Below, piece by piece: positions 4,314 through 5,703 of a stretch of 5,703 nucleotides of DNA (position 1 is the first letter of the stretch; each line of letters begins with the position of its first letter). The notes below the pieces were generated by a model that did no database searches, was not told the origin of the DNA, and was given only the letters and a program-made list of their open reading frames with translations. A program made the translations under genes and the position numbers. This DNA is from Ardenticatenia bacterium (GTDB taxonomy: Bacteria; Chloroflexota; Anaerolineae; Aggregatilineales; Ch27): contig JALSTC010000027.1 in assembly GCA_026983935.1 (NCBI GenBank), positions 1-5,703 on the forward strand, read 5' to 3'.

Positions 4314-5703
4314 CTATTTGTCTTTATCTGTCACAACCCGGATATGCAGCTCTTCCAACTGGATCGGTTCGACCTCGGACGGCGCACCGGCCATCAGGTC
4401 GGCGGCCTGCTGAGTCTTGGGGAAGGCGATCACCTCGCGGATGTTCGGCTCACCCGCCAGCAGCATCACCAGCCGGTCAATGCCGGGCGCGATGCCGCCG
4501 TGTGGCGGTGTGCCGTATTCAAACGCTTCCAGCATGTGGCCGAAGCGCTCCTTTGCCACCTCAACATCCAGCCCGATCAGGCTGAAAATCTTTTCCTGGA
4601 CATCGCGCTGATGGATACGGATGCTGCCTCCGGCCACCTCATAGCCGTTGCAGCACAGATCATACTGCTGGCCGCGTGCCCTGCCGGGATCGGTATCCAG
4701 CAGCGGGATGTCCTCTGGCATGGGAGACGTGAACAGGTGGTGGGACGGATCCCAGCGATGCTCGTCCTCGTTCCACTCAAAGAGTGGAAAATCCACGATC
4801 CAGGCGAAGGCGACCTGATGTGGATCGACAAGGCCCTGCCGCGCGGCCATTTCCCGCCGCAGGACGTCCTGGGCGGGATAGAGCGCTTTTGGCGCATCCG
4901 AGAGGAAGAGCAGTAGGTCGCCGGGTTCTGCGCCAAGCAGCTCGAAAAGTTCTGCTTTCTGCTCAATGCTGAAATGCTTGCCGATGGGGCCGCGCACTTC
5001 GCCGGACTCACCTTCCTGCAGCGCCATCCAGGCCAGGCCCTTGGCTCCGGCATTTTTCACCAGGGCTTCCAGTTCGCCATGCAGTTTCTTGAGCTTCGTG
5101 CCGCTGAGCGCGCCCGCGCCCGGCACGCGCATCACCTTGACCGGCCTGCCCGCGGCCACGTTGTTCTGGAAGACGGGGAAGCCGCTCTTGCCTGCCACGG
5201 CGCTCACGTCCACCCATTCGAGGTCATAGCGCATGTCGGGCTTGTCAGAGCCGTACTTCTCCATCGCTTCATGGTGGGTGAGGCGCGGGAATGGTTTGGT
5301 GAGCAGTTCGCGGTCGGAAACATCCTCCACGATACCGATCATCAGCGCTTCGATGAGATTCATCACGTCATCGCGTTCGATAAAGCTCATTTCCAGGTCA
5401 AGCTGTGTGAACTCCGGCTGACGGTCGCCGCGCTGATCCTCGTCACGGAAGCAGCGCGCGATCTGGAAATAGCGCTCATACCCGGCCACCATCAGCAACT
5501 GCTTGAGCTGCTGCGGACTCTGTGGCAGGGCATAAAATTTGCCGGGATGCACACGGCTGGGCACAAGGTAGTCGCGTGCGCCTTCCGGTGTGGTCTTGAA
5601 CAGGATCGGCGTCTCGATTTCGACGAACCCCCGCGCGTCCAGAAAATCGCGGATGTATTTGATGACCCGATGCCGCAGGATGATATTGCGCTGCATCCGC
5701 CTT
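4314..5703 (-). CDS. aspS: Aspartyl-tRNA synthetase AspS, 5' end cut by the window edge
   Basis: AspRS activates aspartate with ATP and loads it onto tRNA-Asp (and tRNA-Asn in non-discriminating forms) in the cytosol. The reading frame is open to the right edge, with two Arg codons before the Met codon at 5696, so that Met is internal and not the start. About 460 residues are visible against roughly 590 in bacterial AspRS; the missing part is the N-terminal OB-fold anticodon-binding domain. Numbered from Met 5696, motif 1 ends at GFVEIETP (23-30), followed by TTPEGARDYLVPSR (35-48), the aspartate-binding stretch ALPQSPQQLKQL (56-67), motif 2 FRDEDQRGDRQPEFTQLDLE (83-102), the bacterial GAD insertion (about 135-275), GGSIRIH (356-362) and motif 3 GIAPGIDRLVMLLAG (401-415). 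All catalytic motifs look intact. I cannot tell from this whether it is discriminating. A terminator follows. Confidence 0.95.
   Translation of the reverse strand, partial: RRMQRNIILRHRVIKYIRDFLDARGFVEIETPILFKTTPEGARDYLVPSRVHPGKFYALPQSPQQLKQLLMVAGYERYFQIARCFRDEDQRGDRQPEFTQLDLEMSFIERDDVMNLIEALMIGIVEDVSDRELLTKPFPRLTHHEAMEKYGSDKPDMRYDLEWVDVSAVAGKSGFPVFQNNVAAGRPVKVMRVPGAGALSGTKLKKLHGELEALVKNAGAKGLAWMALQEGESGEVRGPIGKHFSIEQKAELFELLGAEPGDLLLFLSDAPKALYPAQDVLRREMAARQGLVDPHQVAFAWIVDFPLFEWNEDEHRWDPSHHLFTSPMPEDIPLLDTDPGRARGQQYDLCCNGYEVAGGSIRIHQRDVQEKIFSLIGLDVEVAKERFGHMLEAFEYGTPPHGGIAPGIDRLVMLLAGEPNIREVIAFPKTQQAADLMAGAPSEVEPIQLEELHIRVVTDKDK

Noticed and set aside
4248..4916. A 222-codon open frame on + antisense to the end of aspS and the spacer
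   Set aside because: Its first codons lie within the terminator hairpin and the rest is antisense to AspRS catalytic motifs; there is no recognisable domain.
1..5703. A defence island, mobile element or CRISPR array
   Set aside because: There is no transposase, integrase, target-site duplication, tRNA, array or phage-like gene, and composition looks even. The HD protein alone does not support a defence call.

Overview
The window holds five protein genes packed almost end to end: four complete and one cut by the right edge. There are no RNA genes, mobile elements, CRISPR arrays or phage genes, and no stretch over 300 bases lacks a gene. Base composition looks GC-rich throughout (roughly 60% by eye), with sigma-70-type TATAAT/TATGAT boxes and AGGA-like Shine-Dalgarno sites. 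The organism is a bacterium, because it has a bacterial-type AspRS with a GAD insertion, a fused CoaBC and a type III pantothenate kinase. The flavor of the CoaBC, CoaX and P1-peptidase sequences reminds me of Chloroflexota (Anaerolineae-like), but this is an impression from memory, not a placement.

Layout, left to right. (1) An HD-domain phosphohydrolase of the SAMHD1/dGTPase-like superfamily on +, with a perfect TATAAT box just upstream. (2) A P1-family (DmpA/BapA/NylC-like) self-processing peptidase on -, whose 3' end overlaps the HD gene's 3' end by 26 bases. (3) A 105-base divergent control region with a perfect 8-11-8 inverted repeat and a TATAAT box. (4) coaX on +. (5) coaBC on -, whose stop codon shares four bases with that of coaX. 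(6) A 163-base spacer holding a terminator for the gene to its right and a well-formed promoter for coaBC. (7) aspS on -, lacking its N-terminal OB-fold domain because the window ends.

How the genes fit together. CoaX phosphorylates pantothenate. CoaBC joins 4'-phosphopantothenate to cysteine and decarboxylates the product to 4'-phosphopantetheine. The first three steps of CoA synthesis are therefore adjacent but convergently transcribed, so they cannot form one operon. The P1 peptidase shares its control region with coaX. Some relatives release N-terminal beta-alanine, a pantothenate precursor, which suggests a possible but unproven metabolic link. aspS appears to be a separate transcription unit.

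The window is mainly housekeeping, and I see no clearly new system. The points most worth a second look are the dyad between the peptidase and coaX, the Asp and Ser found where characterised CoaC enzymes have key Asn and Cys, and the possible beta-alanine/CoA link.
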